A stretch of DNA of 64,000 nt from Gallionella sp. (GTDB lineage: Bacteria > Pseudomonadota > Gammaproteobacteria > Burkholderiales > Gallionellaceae): assembly GCA_030681375.1 (NCBI GenBank), contig JAUXWM010000058.1, forward strand, positions 48,213 through 112,212, read 5' to 3'. Below, piece after piece: positions 26,587 through 35,376 of this stretch (within the stretch, counting starts at the first letter, position 1; each line of letters opens with the position of its first letter). Under the pieces are notes generated by a model that made no database searches, was not told where the DNA came from, and saw nothing but the letters and a program-made list of their open reading frames with translations. The position numbers and the translations under genes are program-made.

Positions 26587-27881
26587 AGCGTTCTTTACAG
26601 CGACATCTTTCACTGGTGTTGGGGAGTGCCGTTTTGCTCGCAGGATTAGTGGCCGCTGCGGCGTCTTTTGGCCTTGCGTATTTGGAAGCAAAGGAATTTC
26701 AGGACGACATGCTGCGACAGATCGCCCTGCTTACTCGTGGACAGAGCCTCGTTACATCAACTTCGCACCAGTCGGTATCGAACAATGAAGGAATTACTGA
26801 TCCTGAATCCCGTATTACGATTCTCCATCTGCCTAGTGATACCGTGCCCACCTGGTTCAAACATGATTTGCCGCCAGGCCTACACACACTTAACACAGGT
26901 GCCGAGCAGGTGCGGATATTTGTTGGTAGCGGACAGATACGCACAGTCGTTGTACAACCCACCGAAGCGCGCGATGAAATCGCAATCAATAGTGCGCTGC
27001 GCACTCTGATTCCCTTGCTGCTTCTGCTACCCATGCTGGTTTGGCTGATTGTGCGCATTGTGCGAAGTCAACTCGCACCGATTACTAGCCTGGCGAAGAC
27101 TCTGGATGAGCAGTCAGCGCATCACCCAAGCCAGTTGCAAAGCAATGAACTTCCACGGGAAATTCTACCGTTTGTTTACGCCATCAACCGTTTGCTGGAA
27201 AGGATCAATCACCTGATGGGGCAGCAAAGACGTTTCATTGCCGATGCGGCACATGAATTGCGCAGCCCACTTACCGCACTGTCGATTCAGGCGCAGAACC
27301 TGATGAACGCGGAATCATTGGAGGCCATGCGTGAACGCGTGCCCCCGCTCCGTGATGGCATTGAGCGAGCGCGACAATTGACCGAACAGATGTTGAGCCT
27401 TGCCAGAACACAAGCCGGAACTGGCAGTGATTCGACGGTCAATGTTTCAATAATGGCGCGTGAATTGATAGCCGAATATTTGCCGCTTGCTGAAGCTAGA
27501 CGCATTGATCTGGGGTTGGATGAAATCGCGCCGCTTTCCCTGCGTGCTGAACCTGATGCGCTACGACTTATATTCAGGAACGCGCTGGATAATGCCCTGA
27601 AGTACACGCCGGTAGGTGGTGAAGTGACGCTTCGACTCTTGCCCAATGATAAGGATGACGTAATTGAAGTTGTCGATAACGGCCCTGGGATTCCATTCAC
27701 GGAACGCGAGCGGATATTCGATTCGTTTTACCGGATTCCAGGTGCATCGGGTGACGGCAGCGGACTTGGGCTGGCAATTGCCAGAGAAGCCGCAAATCGT
27801 TTGGGTGGCACGGTGAGCGCACATGCGCGACAAGAAGGGAGCGGTTTTGTTTTTCGTTACCGACAAGCATCATATGTGTAA
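26583..27881 (+). CDS. Sensor histidine kinase
   Basis: A 432-residue kinase from ATG 26583, overlapping the regulator stop (ATGA). Two membrane helices (about 12-34 and 141-161) enclose a ~105-residue periplasmic sensor. A HAMP-like linker leads to the H-box (ADAAHELRSPL, His at about 224), then the N-box (IFRNALDNALKY), and G1/G2 boxes (DNGPGIP; GSGLGLAIARE). It phosphorylates the preceding regulator. The sensor loop has no obvious metal ligand cluster, so the stimulus is open. Confidence 0.92.
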   Translation: MKRSLQRHLSLVLGSAVLLAGLVAAAASFGLAYLEAKEFQDDMLRQIALLTRGQSLVTSTSHQSVSNNEGITDPESRITILHLPSDTVPTWFKHDLPPGLHTLNTGAEQVRIFVGSGQIRTVVVQPTEARDEIAINSALRTLIPLLLLLPMLVWLIVRIVRSQLAPITSLAKTLDEQSAHHPSQLQSNELPREILPFVYAINRLLERINHLMGQQRRFIADAAHELRSPLTALSIQAQNLMNAESLEAMRERVPPLRDGIERARQLTEQMLSLARTQAGTGSDSTVNVSIMARELIAEYLPLAEARRIDLGLDEIAPLSLRAEPDALRLIFRNALDNALKYTPVGGEVTLRLLPNDKDDVIEVVDNGPGIPFTERERIFDSFYRIPGASGDGSGLGLAIAREAANRLGGTVSAHARQEGSGFVFRYRQASYV

Positions 27882-27946
27882 TACCACTACTGTGAACGGA
27901 CGCTCTCATTTCGCGCTAATCTAGCCGATTTGTCACAGAACGCTTT

Positions 27947-27998
27947 GTCTCGAAACCGGATGGATCACAACCACCGTGCAATTCGACCGCTATACGTT
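27947..27998 (+). repeat. Dispersed repeat, copy 2
   Basis: The 52 bases from GTCTCGAAA to CTATACGTT match 9434-9487 with one substitution and a 2-base shorter A-run. It lies in the ~230-base gap between the sensor kinase and the IS630 insertion; nothing else is recognised in that gap. Confidence 0.75.
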
Positions 27999-28116
27999 CA
28001 ACAGCAGTCGTTCGCACTGCGACATTCCGGATGGATATTTGCAGTTGGCTCAGTAATTGCAGCGGGTTTGGCATTGTAATGACTGGCGGATTTCGTTGGA
28101 ACATGCAACACGTCTA

Positions 28117-29307
28117 GTATATAAACACATAAATAACGAAACATGTATTATACTGTCGCATGCTCATATTATTACGAGGTGCCTGCAATGCGACAGACTG
28201 AACTGCATCTTACCGACGAGGATCATGAATTGATCGAATCATATCGTGCCAAGGGTTTGCATCATGCCCGGGAAGTCAATCGTGCACACATTTTGTCCGC
28301 CCTTGATCGCGGCATACCAGAAACCCAAATCATGGGTGTTCTCGGTGTCGGTCGAACCGCCATTTGGCGGACACGAAGCGCATATCTGGAGGGCGGTGTT
28401 AATTACGCGCTGTGTGATGTTGCGCGTTCGGGCAAACCCCGTGAGTACGACACCAACGTTGAGGCGAAAATTACCGCTTTGGCCTGCTCGGAACCTCCTG
28501 AAGGAGCCAAACGCTGGACATTGGAATTACTGGGGCAGGCAGCACAGAAACAGGAGGATATTGGCTCGATCAGTCGTGAAACGATTCGTCGGCTGCTAAA
28601 AAAAACTGCCTCAAACCATGGTGCAAAGTAATGTGGTGCATTGGCGCGCTCACCGAAGAATACCGGCAGCGAATGTACGACTTGCTCGATCTTTATGCTC
28701 GTCCGTTTCGCCCGAAGGAGCCTGTCGTTTGTTTGGACGAAAAAAGCAAACAACTGCTCAAGAATTCTCGCCCGTCCTTGCCAGTTCAGCCAAATTCACC
28801 CGCAAAACAGGATTACGAGTATGTCCGCGCTGGCACTTGTAACTTATTCGTAGCGGTCGAACCAAAAGGCGGGCGGCGCACAGTCATGGTGACCGATCGT
28901 CGAGCCATGACCGACTTTGTAGCTTTCGTACAGTACTTGCTCAATCATGTTTATGCTACGGCGAGACACATTCATCTTGTGATGGACAATCTCAATACTC
29001 ATTTTCGCAAAAGCTTCGAGCAAGTACTCGGTGTCAAAAAAGCCAAGGCATTACTACGACGGGTTATTTTTCACTACACGCCGAAACATGCCAGCTGGCT
29101 CAATATGGCTGAAATCGAAATTGGCATTCTTGATCGCCAGTGCCTTGATCGCAGACTGCCGGACCAAGCCGCGCTCATCACCGAAGTGAATGCTTGGCAA
29201 TTGCGTCGCAACATTGAAAAACGTGGCATCGAGTGGAAGTTCACTCGGCAGGATGCAGATACCAAAATGTCGCGGCATTATGTTTCGTAATTAATGAGTT
29301 TCTATAC
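28117..29307 (+). mobile_element. IS630-family insertion sequence
   Basis: About 1,191 bases bounded by imperfect terminal inverted repeats: the left end (GTATATAAACACATAAATAACGAAACAT as read inwards) matches the reverse complement of the right end at most positions, including ACGAAACAT. The ends sit at C-TA on the left and TA-G on the right, consistent with the IS630 habit of inserting into CTAG and duplicating TA (28115-28116 and 29308-29309). Removing it rejoins CACGTCTAGGAATTC, a copy of a local repeat. One transposase is encoded through a frameshift. Confidence 0.88.
28188..29290 (+). CDS. IS630 transposase produced by -1 frameshifting
   Basis: The upstream frame (28188-28631) carries the helix-turn-helix half (GVLGVGRTAIWRTRSAY); the second frame (to 29290) carries the DDE catalytic half. 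At 28598-28604 lies the slippery heptamer A AAA AAA in the correct phase; a -1 slip there gives LLKKNCLKPWCKVMWCI, which is the continuous IS630 consensus across this joint. The joined product is ~367 residues, with catalytic Asp at about 184 (CLDEKS), Asp 267 (VMDNLNTH) and Glu about 309 (NMAEIE). The element therefore looks intact and active. Confidence 0.85.
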
Positions 29308-29310
29308 TAG

Positions 29311-29591
29311 GAATTCAACGAAGTAACGCAAAAAACCTTCACGCTCTGTAGTACGTCTCCAGCACGTCTGGGAATTTCAGTCGCACAGCTCAAAAATCCG
29401 AGTACGTCTGTGGCACGTCTAGGAATTCAGGATGCACCGCGAAAAACTCCTACACGCTCTGTGGTACGCCTACAAATTGTCATATAAAACTCCCTGCGAA
29501 ATACTCAGCAAATTAGACGAGTAGTTCGCAGATTTTTCTTGCAAACAAAACTAGACTTTGTAGCACATCTAATCAACCACCATGGAAATTC
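29311..29591 (+). repeat. Iteron-like repeats upstream of the replication initiator
   Basis: Cores of G(T/C)ACGTCT occur at 29351, 29362, 29402 and 29413, with degenerate copies at 29464 (GTACGCCT) and 29563 (GCACATCT), and another core split from the array by the IS630 element (28109-28115). The paired cores repeat with a 51-base period and are followed by GGAATTYCAG. Position directly before a Rep gene suggests initiator-binding iterons of an origin (oriV). Confidence 0.65.
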
Positions 29592-30509
29592 ATGGAAGAT
29601 CACAGAATTATCAAGGTCAATAGCGGGGCATTCAAACATCTCATTTTTTTGGACATCTGCATCGAGTCATTTCTCAGGGACGTTGATTTGTTCTGCTCGG
29701 ATGATGATATGACGGAAGACGCGAAAGCAGTGTATCGGGAAAAACGGAAGGAGCTTATTGAAAACCTGCCATACCGTACTACTTTCGCTTTAACCCCAGG
29801 CGATATGAATGTCCGGCGAATAGAGTACAAGGGCAAGTTTATTGAATTTTCCCCAAGCCCCACCGGGCTTCCCACCCTGCGTGATCTCGACATCCTGCTG
29901 TATTGTGAATCGTGGATCGGCAACGCCCCAGTCGAAGACAGAGACAACGACATCTACCGTGTGTTTCAGTTTGAAGTGGAGGATTTTCTTGAATTCTCAG
30001 GGCGCAGCATGGGGGGTGATCGAGACGACAGATTGATTCAAGCGCTTGACCGCCTTGCTGGTAGCAAAATTACCACCAACACCATTCCTTTTGGACAGAA
30101 TTACAGCACCTCATTCAGTTACATTCCGAAATATCGATTGGGGCGCGATGCAAACGGGAAAATAAAAACGGTTACGCTCAAGATAACGTACCGCATTTTT
30201 TACCTTATCCAAAATGACATTTTTGACTACTACCATCCAGACTTCTTGCGCCTCTCACCAATACGCAGGGCGATCTACATGGTCGCCATGTGCCACAAAG
30301 ATGAATTGTTCTCGCCAGCAACCTTATCTTTTGCCAAGTTGCATCAAATGACTGGCGCAACGTCGCCTCTCAGAAAACTCAAACAAACCCTACGCGATTT
30401 AATGGACAACCCTATCCCCGGTCACTCGTTTGAGATTAACGAGGCAGACGAGACAGTAACTTTTACGCAGAGAAGGGATACCGATGTAGAGGCCAGGCAT
30501 GTCGGGTAG
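29592..30509 (+). CDS. RPA-family plasmid replication initiator protein
   Basis: A 305-residue protein with the RPA (replication initiator protein A) signature: FIEFSPSPTGLPTLRDLDILLYCES, then LIQALDRLAGSKITTN and a later winged-helix-like LSPIRRAIYMVAM. This is the Rep type of several broad-host plasmids and some mobile elements of proteobacteria; it binds iterons to open the origin. Repeats flank it on both sides. It implies that this region is, or was, an autonomously replicating element. Confidence 0.85.
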   Translation: MEDHRIIKVNSGAFKHLIFLDICIESFLRDVDLFCSDDDMTEDAKAVYREKRKELIENLPYRTTFALTPGDMNVRRIEYKGKFIEFSPSPTGLPTLRDLDILLYCESWIGNAPVEDRDNDIYRVFQFEVEDFLEFSGRSMGGDRDDRLIQALDRLAGSKITTNTIPFGQNYSTSFSYIPKYRLGRDANGKIKTVTLKITYRIFYLIQNDIFDYYHPDFLRLSPIRRAIYMVAMCHKDELFSPATLSFAKLHQMTGATSPLRKLKQTLRDLMDNPIPGHSFEINEADETVTFTQRRDTDVEARHVG

Positions 30510-30510
30510 A

Positions 30511-30790
30511 GTGAAAAGCATCGTTGCCAAACATTCCGCTCGCCGAATCGCACGTCAAATATTTCACCCGACTGTTGCCAAACGTTCCTTCTGTAACTAT
30601 ATGATTATATTGAAGAAAAATGTTCCGTTTTTGTCTGCCAACCGTTCCGGTTGCATGTATTTAGATGGTTTTGCAGGATGTGTTTTACCGCGCGAATTCA
30701 GTCTGTCCGCGTAGATGTAAAGTTGCGCTGAATCGATAGATTCCGCGCTGGGCAAATTAACGGTGTTTTTCATTTACAGCGAGGGCGGAT
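30511..30790 (+). other. Non-coding region after rep with short direct repeats (possible oriT/oriV part)
   Basis: No supported gene in these 280 bases. Three imperfect 15-base repeats (GTTGCCAAACATTCC, GTTGCCAAACGTTCC, TCTGCCAACCGTTCC) start at 30523, 30574 and 30634; the first two are 51 bases apart. Small inverted repeats include GAATCGATAGATTC. Because a MobI-like gene follows, and oriT lies beside mobI in SXT/IncC elements, this may be the transfer origin; it could instead be extra Rep sites. Confidence 0.4.
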
Positions 30791-31237
30791 TTGACTGCAT
30801 TTACCGAAATAACCAGCGTTACACCCGCAATCGAGCTTCTGTACGGGCGACTCAGTACACTCGAAGCGCAAGCAACAGAGATGTGCAGGCAGCACTTTAC
30901 TTTTGTCATGGCTGGAAACAAAAGCAGAGATTGGGCGCAAAAGAGCGTCTTGTTTGCTCAGGCCAGAATGCGGGATAACAGCCTGACGGCGAACTGGTAT
31001 GAAATCCAATGGTATGGCTCAAAAGCAGCAAAAACCCGCCGCATGACCAAAAAGCTTATCAGGAAACAAAAAAGTGATTACGGCTATAACTTGGCGGTGC
31101 TATTCAAATTGACCCAGCCGTGGGAGGAAGACATGGTGCGGGAGGTTGAGCAGGCGCTAAGAGACATCCGCAGAGAGGTGGCCTTCATAAGTAAAGCAAT
31201 CGGACTTCTCAATCACCTTGTCAAAGAATGCAAATGA
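30791..31237 (+). CDS. MobI-like mobilisation protein
   Basis: A 148-residue basic, mostly helical protein starting at TTG or a nearby codon (30791), with SLTANWYEIQWYGSKAAKTRRMTKKLIRK in its middle and a Glu/Arg-rich C-terminal helix. Size, composition and position two genes before traD resemble MobI of SXT/IncC-type elements, an oriT accessory factor. Family assignment is by resemblance only. Its stop overlaps the next gene (ATGA). Confidence 0.5.
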   Translation: MTAFTEITSVTPAIELLYGRLSTLEAQATEMCRQHFTFVMAGNKSRDWAQKSVLFAQARMRDNSLTANWYEIQWYGSKAAKTRRMTKKLIRKQKSDYGYNLAVLFKLTQPWEEDMVREVEQALRDIRREVAFISKAIGLLNHLVKECK

Positions 31238-31626
31238 ACGAATTCAAAACATTGGTGGGCGCCTTGGCAGTGCAGTCATTCCGCTACAACACTTTTCGCG
31301 GTAAATGGACGGATATGCCGGAAGCGACTGGGCTATGCCTCACCTTGAGCATCCTGTCGTTTTCAATCTGCACCCTTGCAATCTACGTTGAGTACAACAG
31401 CGAAATGGCGTTTGCGATTCCTGTGGTATGGCTATCGGCGGTCTGGTTGTTTGCAGCCGAGGAGGGTTCATGGCAAATCAACAAGCGACTTTTATCGGCC
31501 CTGTCTCTGCTTGCTATTCCAATGGGGCTTCTCCTGGTGATGTTCGGTAGCGGTCACGAATTCCTCGAAGTGACAATGGGGATGTATATGTCGGCAGCCA
31601 TGTTAACGCTCAAAGCGAGAGCGTAA
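31234..31626 (+). CDS. Small membrane protein of the transfer region
   Basis: About 130 residues; ATG 31234 overlaps the preceding stop by four bases (an ATG at 31228 is also possible). Four hydrophobic helices (for example LCLTLSILSFSICTLAIYV and AIPVVWLSAVWLFA) are visible, with little soluble sequence. It lies four bases before traD. Similar small membrane proteins precede TraD in ICE transfer clusters; no specific family recognised. Confidence 0.65.
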   Translation: MNEFKTLVGALAVQSFRYNTFRGKWTDMPEATGLCLTLSILSFSICTLAIYVEYNSEMAFAIPVVWLSAVWLFAAEEGSWQINKRLLSALSLLAIPMGLLLVMFGSGHEFLEVTMGMYMSAAMLTLKARA

Positions 31627-31629
31627 TCA

Positions 31630-33447
31630 ATGAAAGCCTTTTACGAGTGGGAATCACCGTGGCGACCCAACATAGAAGCAAAGATGGCGGCATCCTGGGG
31701 GCTGGCAGCAACGGCAACTTTGGTTGTCGGGAAATACATGCCGGTGCCGCTCCCGTCAAAATTCAGTGCCATTGCCATGTCTGTATGCACGGCGATGGCT
31801 GTGTATCGTGGGACGCAGGCTTGGCATCGCTATGTTGATAAGACACGCATGGGAAATTACGGCATAGAGTTCATCACCATTCCTGAGTTGATGGACAAGA
31901 CAGCGTTGGCGACCAAAAAATCATCCGTGTGGCTTGGTACGGGTTTTGACTGGACGGATGTCGAAGCACAAAAGATGCACGCGATGCTTGCCCAAGGCGT
32001 TGCTCAGACTATTGGCAAGATCACCAACGAGCATCACTTGAACGGTGAATACTGGATACACGGGCTGGATAAAGAGACTGATCGGTTTATGGAGGTAGCT
32101 AATCTGGTCGGACATACCTTGCTGGTCGGAACGACGCGGGTGGGTAAAACCAGAATGATGGAGCTTCTGATCGGTCAGGCGATCATGCGTGGCGAAACCG
32201 TCATTATCATCGACCCGAAAGGGGATCATGCCTTGGCGGAAAATGCCAGGAAGATATGTGCGGCAATGGGATGCCCGGAACGTTTCGTGTATTTCCATCC
32301 CGCCCACCCGGAGAAGTCCACGCCCATTGACCCGATGCGCAACTGGAATCGCCGAACTGAACTTGCCAGCCGGGTTGCTGCCCTGATTCCATCGGAAACG
32401 GGCGCAGACCCGTTTGCGGCGTTTGGCTGGAAAGTACTGAACGATATTGTGAATGGGCTGGTGGCAACCGGCGAAAGCCCCAATCTGGTGCACTTGAAGC
32501 GTTACATAGAAGGTGGCGCGGACAACCTGTTGCTAAACACATTGCGCCATCACTTCATCGACAAGGTGGCGGATTGGGAATCGCGCTCCAGCGGGTTTGT
32601 GAAAAAAAATCGTGACCGGATACTGGAAGCCTATATCGAATTCTACAAGCAGATCGTCATCCATGAAGCACAGTCATCAGACTTGGATGGCCTGATTTCC
32701 ACCTTCGAGCACAATCGTGACCACTTCCAAAAGATGGTTGCCTCGCTCATTCCGATTCTGTCCATGCTGACCTCGGATCCGCTGTCCGAGCTTTTGTCGC
32801 CTGAAGCCAAAATTGGCGATCAGAAACACGCGACCGACATGGCGAAGATCATCAACAACAACCAGGTGCTTTATCTCGGCCTCGATAGCTTGGCGGATGG
32901 CACGGTCGGGAGTGCCATAGGTTCAATCATGCTGGCCGACCTGACCGCCGTGGCCGGTGATCGCTATAACTACGGCATCAATTCAAACAAGCCGGTTAAT
33001 CTCTTTATCGACGAAGCCGCAGAGGTCATCAATCAACCCACCATTCAGCTCATGAACAAAGGGGGCGGAGCGCTATTTCGAGTGACGATTGCAACACAGA
33101 CCTTCGCGGACTTTCCTGCGCGGCTCGGTGATGAGAACAAGGCGCGCCAGGTACTCGCCAACGTCAATAATCAAATTATTTTGCGCGTGATCGACGCAGA
33201 GACGCAACAATACATCGCTGATAGCTTGCCCAAAATCAAAGCGAAGTCACTCAACCTGCGCTACGGTCACGGCGTTGACGCGCATGTGCAAGACGAATAC
33301 CAAGCCTCGTACCAGGAATCCGTTATCGAAGAGGAGGCTGAAATTTTTCCAGCGGCCATGCTGGGGCGTCTTCCGCCACTGCACTTCATCGCAAAGATGT
33401 CTGGCGGGCGAATCATCAAAGGCAGAATTCCGATACTCAAGGACTAA
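31630..33447 (+). CDS. traD: TraD-like conjugative coupling ATPase
   Basis: A 605-residue type IV coupling protein. Two N-terminal membrane helices are followed by the ATPase: Walker A GTTRVGKT at about 167-174, Walker B LFIDEAAEV with Asp-Glu at about 461-462, and a Gln-rich TIATQTFADFP motif. It belongs to the TraD branch of SXT/IncC-type elements, which brings relaxosome-bound DNA to the secretion channel. DUF4400 follows three bases later, as in those elements. The relaxase TraI and the mating-pair genes are absent from the window. Confidence 0.92.
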   Translation: MKAFYEWESPWRPNIEAKMAASWGLAATATLVVGKYMPVPLPSKFSAIAMSVCTAMAVYRGTQAWHRYVDKTRMGNYGIEFITIPELMDKTALATKKSSVWLGTGFDWTDVEAQKMHAMLAQGVAQTIGKITNEHHLNGEYWIHGLDKETDRFMEVANLVGHTLLVGTTRVGKTRMMELLIGQAIMRGETVIIIDPKGDHALAENARKICAAMGCPERFVYFHPAHPEKSTPIDPMRNWNRRTELASRVAALIPSETGADPFAAFGWKVLNDIVNGLVATGESPNLVHLKRYIEGGADNLLLNTLRHHFIDKVADWESRSSGFVKKNRDRILEAYIEFYKQIVIHEAQSSDLDGLISTFEHNRDHFQKMVASLIPILSMLTSDPLSELLSPEAKIGDQKHATDMAKIINNNQVLYLGLDSLADGTVGSAIGSIMLADLTAVAGDRYNYGINSNKPVNLFIDEAAEVINQPTIQLMNKGGGALFRVTIATQTFADFPARLGDENKARQVLANVNNQIILRVIDAETQQYIADSLPKIKAKSLNLRYGHGVDAHVQDEYQASYQESVIEEEAEIFPAAMLGRLPPLHFIAKMSGGRIIKGRIPILKD

Positions 33448-33450
33448 GGC

Positions 33451-34050
33451 ATGGCAAGCAAAAAAGAAGAGGGCGGCTTTGGCACGTTACTGGCTGTCAT
33501 TGCCATTGTGGCGGCACTGGGTACATGGATGGTAATTTCCCCAGGCTATCTTATGAAGGCGCTGACGGCGGAGCGCGAGTTCTCATCGCAGCTCGGCGGA
33601 CATGCTGCTGACCAGTGGATATACAGCAAGATGCTTTCTACCAGCATTGGTCAGGTAAAGGGCATTGCATCCTCCATCAAGGAAACGCAAACCATGCCGA
33701 CCATGCTAAAGAGCTGGGCGCAAGAGCGCATTATTTCAACGTGGTTGTGGGGTTCGCTCATCGTCTATCGTGCCAATATGCTCGTTCTGTACTGGTTTAT
33801 CCTGATGCCCTTCACGATTGCGGCGACCACAGACGGATTTTGGGTAAGGGAGATCAGCACCTATCGTTTTTCCTCTCAGTCACCGATACGCCACAGGTTT
33901 GGTGTGCTCATCTCCACAATGACACTCATAAGCGTGTGCGTCTGGGTGGTATTGCCAATACCGATTCCTTCGGTCGTTGCGCCTTTGGCGATTGTTGCTA
34001 TTGGCTTTGCGACCTGGATGTGGTTGAGTAATATGCAGAAGCGGATTTAA
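33451..34050 (+). CDS. DUF4400 integrating-element membrane protein
   Basis: A 199-residue protein with four membrane helices: one at about 12-34, one at 105-125 and two near the C-terminus. The soluble part has LGGHAADQWIYSKML and a VLYWFILMPF segment typical of DUF4400, which is encoded directly after traD in SXT/IncC and related ICEs. It probably helps coupling-protein function at the membrane; its exact role is unknown. Confidence 0.82.
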   Translation: MASKKEEGGFGTLLAVIAIVAALGTWMVISPGYLMKALTAEREFSSQLGGHAADQWIYSKMLSTSIGQVKGIASSIKETQTMPTMLKSWAQERIISTWLWGSLIVYRANMLVLYWFILMPFTIAATTDGFWVREISTYRFSSQSPIRHRFGVLISTMTLISVCVWVVLPIPIPSVVAPLAIVAIGFATWMWLSNMQKRI

Positions 34051-34062
34051 TGGAGACTTCAA

Positions 34063-34347
34063 ATGTTCGATACTCTTGTAGCTCAGTTTTGGAATATCTT
34101 GGATACTCAGCCATACCTGTTGTTGTTGAGTGCGGTGTTATCAGGATTCGTTACCTATGTTTTTGTTAGAGCTATTATTTTCCCTATTTTTTTCCCTAAG
34201 CCAGCAAAACAAAATCAGCATACAAACGGCTTGAATAGGGAGAATAGGAAAATGAGGAGAGCCATGAGAAATAGAAAAGGGCGCGCAGCATTTAACGGGG
34301 CCATACAAAAAGAAATAGATACAGCAAAGCGTTTGCAAGATAAATAA
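34063..34347 (+). CDS. Small basic membrane protein
   Basis: A 94-residue protein with one strong membrane helix (about 18-42) and a Lys/Arg/Asn-rich cytosolic tail (NRKMRRAMRNRKGRAAF). It follows DUF4400 by 12 bases and may belong to the transfer operon. No family recognised; slightly lower GC than its neighbours. Confidence 0.6.
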   Translation: MFDTLVAQFWNILDTQPYLLLLSAVLSGFVTYVFVRAIIFPIFFPKPAKQNQHTNGLNRENRKMRRAMRNRKGRAAFNGAIQKEIDTAKRLQDK

Positions 34348-34369
34348 TGGCAAGACTCACCACAACATA

Positions 34370-34876
34370 ATGCTTGCCTTCACTCACACCGCTGCGGGTT
34401 GTGCGTCCTCGTTGCTCGTCGCCGAATATATGCATGCGACACCCATGCAAACCGTACTGATTATGGCAGGGGGAATCATTGGCAGCCACTTGCCCGACAT
34501 CGATCACCCTAAAAGCGCATTCGGAAGCCGCGTTCTTCCGCTCTCTATCCCGATCTCAACCGTGTTTGGTCATCGTGGTGTCACGCATAGCCTGCTCGCT
34601 GTTGCGGGTATGTCGTGGTTGATCTGGTGGTCGCTGTATCATTTGCACTGGCATCAAGGCTATGCCGTGCCGGTGGTGGCAGGCGTCGCAACGGGCTACT
34701 TATCGCATCTTGCCGGCGACTGGCTAACCAACTCAGGTGTCCCGCTGCTATGGCCAAGCAAAAGACGCTTCGTGTCGCCGCTGAAGCTATGCACGGGTGA
34801 TCTGCGCGAGTACCTGTTGGCGTTTGCGATGTATGGGTGGGTGATTTTTGAGTGTACGAGGGTGTTTGCGCCATGA
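34370..34876 (+). CDS. YdjM/DUF457-type membrane-bound metal-dependent hydrolase
   Basis: A 168-residue membrane protein with the family's metal motifs: GSHLPDIDHPKS, FGHRGVTHSL and SHLAGDWLTNSGVPLLWP. Five helices are visible. Escherichia coli YdjM (LexA-regulated) belongs to this family, and it is predicted to cleave phospholipids or phosphate esters at the inner membrane. It starts a tightly spaced four-gene envelope cassette: its stop overlaps the next start by four bases. Confidence 0.85.
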   Translation: MLAFTHTAAGCASSLLVAEYMHATPMQTVLIMAGGIIGSHLPDIDHPKSAFGSRVLPLSIPISTVFGHRGVTHSLLAVAGMSWLIWWSLYHLHWHQGYAVPVVAGVATGYLSHLAGDWLTNSGVPLLWPSKRRFVSPLKLCTGDLREYLLAFAMYGWVIFECTRVFAP

Positions 34877-35373
34877 TGGGTATTGCAAAACAATTTATCG
34901 CATTGCCAATCGTGGATCATCTGCTGATCGGAATCGTTTTGGTATTCGATCTTGTCGTCGCACCAAGGCTGGGGATGTGGGTGTACAGCTTGTTCTCCTT
35001 GCCTGGCACGGCGGCGCATGAATTTTGCCACTGGCTGGTTGCGCTGTTGTTAGGCGCGAAGCCTTCATTGCCAAACCTCATTCCAGCACGCGACGGCAAT
35101 GCCTGGCGGCTTGGCTCAGTCCGATCATCACCCAATCTCATCACTCTCATTCCAATTGCTTTGGCTCCATTCGCGTTGTTCCCGGTGGGCATCTGGTATG
35201 CCGTTTTTGTCATGCACCCCGCAACAGAATGGTGGTATCTGGCTCATGTATGGATTAGCAGCACCATGCTGGCCGCAAGCCTGCCATCGAAACAGGACTG
35301 GTTTGTTGCCATGCCCGCAATCGTTATCGCGCTCGTGTTGTTTTTTGCGCTGCGTGAATTAGGCCTCGTTTAG
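34873..35373 (+). CDS. HExxH membrane metallopeptidase-like protein
   Basis: A 166-residue membrane protein; ATG 34873 is chosen because it overlaps the preceding stop (ATGA) and has GAGGGTG upstream. An HEFCH motif lies within a helix (TAAHEFCHWLVALLLGA), matching the zinc site of M50-type intramembrane peptidases, but the second motif (NPDG) of site-2 proteases is not evident. It may be a minimal peptidase or a non-peptidase relative. It is sandwiched between the YdjM-like and MBOAT genes. Confidence 0.6.
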   Translation: MMGIAKQFIALPIVDHLLIGIVLVFDLVVAPRLGMWVYSLFSLPGTAAHEFCHWLVALLLGAKPSLPNLIPARDGNAWRLGSVRSSPNLITLIPIALAPFALFPVGIWYAVFVMHPATEWWYLAHVWISSTMLAASLPSKQDWFVAMPAIVIALVLFFALRELGLV

Positions 35374-35376
35374 CGT

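Noticed and set aside
28143..28631. Transposase pseudogene broken by frameshift
   Set aside because: The slippery heptamer is exactly in phase and both halves are intact, so programmed frameshifting is the simpler explanation.
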